In this document: piece after piece, positions 63,343-64,000 of the stretch | Layout: every line of letters begins with the position of its first letter | How positions within the stretch are numbered: the first letter of the stretch is position 1 | Assembly: GCA_913061185.1 (NCBI GenBank) | Contig: CAJXTI010000007.1 | Span: 39,307-103,306 of the forward strand | Origin: an uncultured Oceanobacter sp. | GTDB taxonomy: Bacteria > Pseudomonadota > Gammaproteobacteria > Pseudomonadales > Oceanobacteraceae | Direction: 5' to 3' | Length of the DNA stretch: 64,000 bases | Translations under genes and position numbers: made by a program | Notes under the pieces: generated by a model | What the model was told of the DNA's origin: nothing | The model's database searches: none | Seen by the model: the letters and a program-made list of their open reading frames with translations, nothing else

Positions 63343-64000
63343 ATGGTCGCCATCTATCAGACAGCCTATCCACGGATCAAATCAGATATCACAGAAGACG
63401 AGTTGGGGGATATTTACACACCCACAACGGAAGATCAGCAATGGGCTTTGCGTCACTGTAGACGGTCAAGTGCCTCTTTTTTGGGATTGCTGGTTCAGTT
63501 GAAGACGACACAACGTTTGGGCCGATTCGTTGGTCTTGGCGAAGTTCCCAAGCCGATCATCGCGCACATCAAAAACCAGTGTCGTTCGCGGGTGACACTG
63601 AAGGATCTCCAAACTTATTACACATCGGGCGCGAAGGATCGCCATGTAAAACTGATTCGACGCCATCTCAATATCAAAGCCTACGATGCGGCCAAGACCT
63701 CTGCACTGGCGCAGACTTGGGCACTGGAAGCAGCGACCACCAAGGAGGCATTACCGGACATCATCAATGTCACTCTGGAATATTTGGTCAAAGAGCGATA
63801 CGAGCTGCCGGCGTTTAGCGTGCTTGAGCGGATTTGCCAAACCGCTAGATCTGAAGTCAACACCCGGTATTACGATCAATTGTGTGGCTTTTTAGAGTCT
63901 GAAAGTCGCCAATGCATCAACGATATTCTTCGATCCAGCACAGGACTGAATGGTTTTGGTTGGAGCACGCTGAAAAATGAACCCAAACGCCCGACCCCTC
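63343..64000 (+). CDS. tnpA: Tn3-family transposase, N-terminal part (runs off the window)
   Basis: 219 codons from ATG 63343 stay open to the end of the window. The start MVAIYQTAYPRIKSDITEDE and the following SSASFLGLLVQLKTTQRLGRF and RRHLNIKAYDAAKT are typical of the DUF4158-like N-terminal domain of Tn3-family transposases, of the Tn4651-like kind rather than the Tn21 kind (compare 45702-48674, whose N-terminus is clearly different). It is a likely partner of the tnpT-tnpS module at the left end of the island. Confidence 0.85.
   Translation, partial: MVAIYQTAYPRIKSDITEDELGDIYTPTTEDQQWALRHCRRSSASFLGLLVQLKTTQRLGRFVGLGEVPKPIIAHIKNQCRSRVTLKDLQTYYTSGAKDRHVKLIRRHLNIKAYDAAKTSALAQTWALEAATTKEALPDIINVTLEYLVKERYELPAFSVLERICQTARSEVNTRYYDQLCGFLESESRQCINDILRSSTGLNGFGWSTLKNEPKRPTP

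Larger units (their letters stand above)
37084..64000. mobile_element. Putative Tn4651-like Tn3-family island, bounds uncertain
   Basis: A tnpT-tnpS-type resolution module at the left and a Tn3-family transposase gene at the right edge enclose heavy-metal resistance genes. In Tn4651-type elements tnpA and the tnpS-tnpT module lie far apart within one transposon. The start given is the first repeat of the island, not a proven terminus; the right end is outside the window. Several independent insertions side by side would also explain the layout. Confidence 0.5.

Overview
The window is a gammaproteobacterial chromosome segment in two parts. Bases 1 to about 36,800 are ordinary core genome. From about 37,000 to the right edge is a mobile, heavy-metal-resistance island. 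The core gene order (exbB-exbD-msbA-lpxK-ycaR-murB; glnS-cysS/folD; tRNA-Pro-Arg-His; tig-clpP-clpX-lon-hupB-ppiD; ETF-QO/etfBA) resembles Pseudomonas and marine Oceanospirillales-type bacteria. Lipid A genes, a type II secretion operon and RapA fit a Gram-negative aerobe. Genus-level placement is inference only.

Core region. 1-4774 holds an ExbB/ExbD energiser pair, the lipid A flippase MsbA, the lipid A 4'-kinase LpxK, a Trm112-like protein and MurB. LpxH and PpiB lie on the other strand. GlnS and CysS form a pair that ends at a two-way terminator shared with FolD. A tRNA cluster with a strong promoter precedes the protein quality-control block (Tig, ClpP, ClpX, Lon, HU, PpiD). The electron-transfer flavoprotein genes and their quinone oxidoreductase diverge from a common intergenic region with promoters on both strands. 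UDP-glucose dehydrogenase sits 3 bp upstream of gspE-F-G-H-I-J-K-L-M. The secretion operon lacks gspC, gspD, gspN and gspO here. Glutathione reductase and RapA converge on a short 23-bp tandem repeat.

Island. It opens with a divergent pair: a KfrA-type coiled-coil DNA-binding protein and a tyrosine recombinase. This is the layout of the tnpT-tnpS cointegrate-resolution module of Tn4651-type Tn3-family transposons. At the right edge a Tn3-family transposase gene runs off the window, so the whole island may be the cargo of one large transposon. Inside it, a complete 7.75-kb Tn3-family element (40960-48707, 40-bp inverted repeats with one mismatch) carries lead resistance genes (pbrR, pbrA and a fused pbrB-pbrC), tnpR and tnpA. 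It interrupts a sterol-desaturase-family gene within its third histidine box. No target duplication matches across the element, and the rest of the desaturase is not on the other side.

Right of that element are a SprA-like protein with an altered HExxH motif, a CDF exporter, a P-II-like protein and a czcABC-type RND efflux operon. Next come a second CDF gene with an apparent frameshift, a second PbrR/CadR-type regulator and an FTR1/cytochrome c permease (PbrT-like). A merR-merT-merP operon follows without merA, then a DUF4143 ATPase translationally coupled to merR. Three promoters in the island (before pbrA, the second CDF gene and the FTR1 gene) share a TTGACT / 19-bp spacer / dyad design typical of MerR-family control, so they may form one Pb/Cd/Zn regulon. 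A fourth of the same build precedes merT.

Most notable: two tyrosine-recombinase-type core sites (arms ending ATAA, 6-bp spacer, TTAT) flank tnpT at 37084-37127 and 38310-38343. The expected module needs only one.
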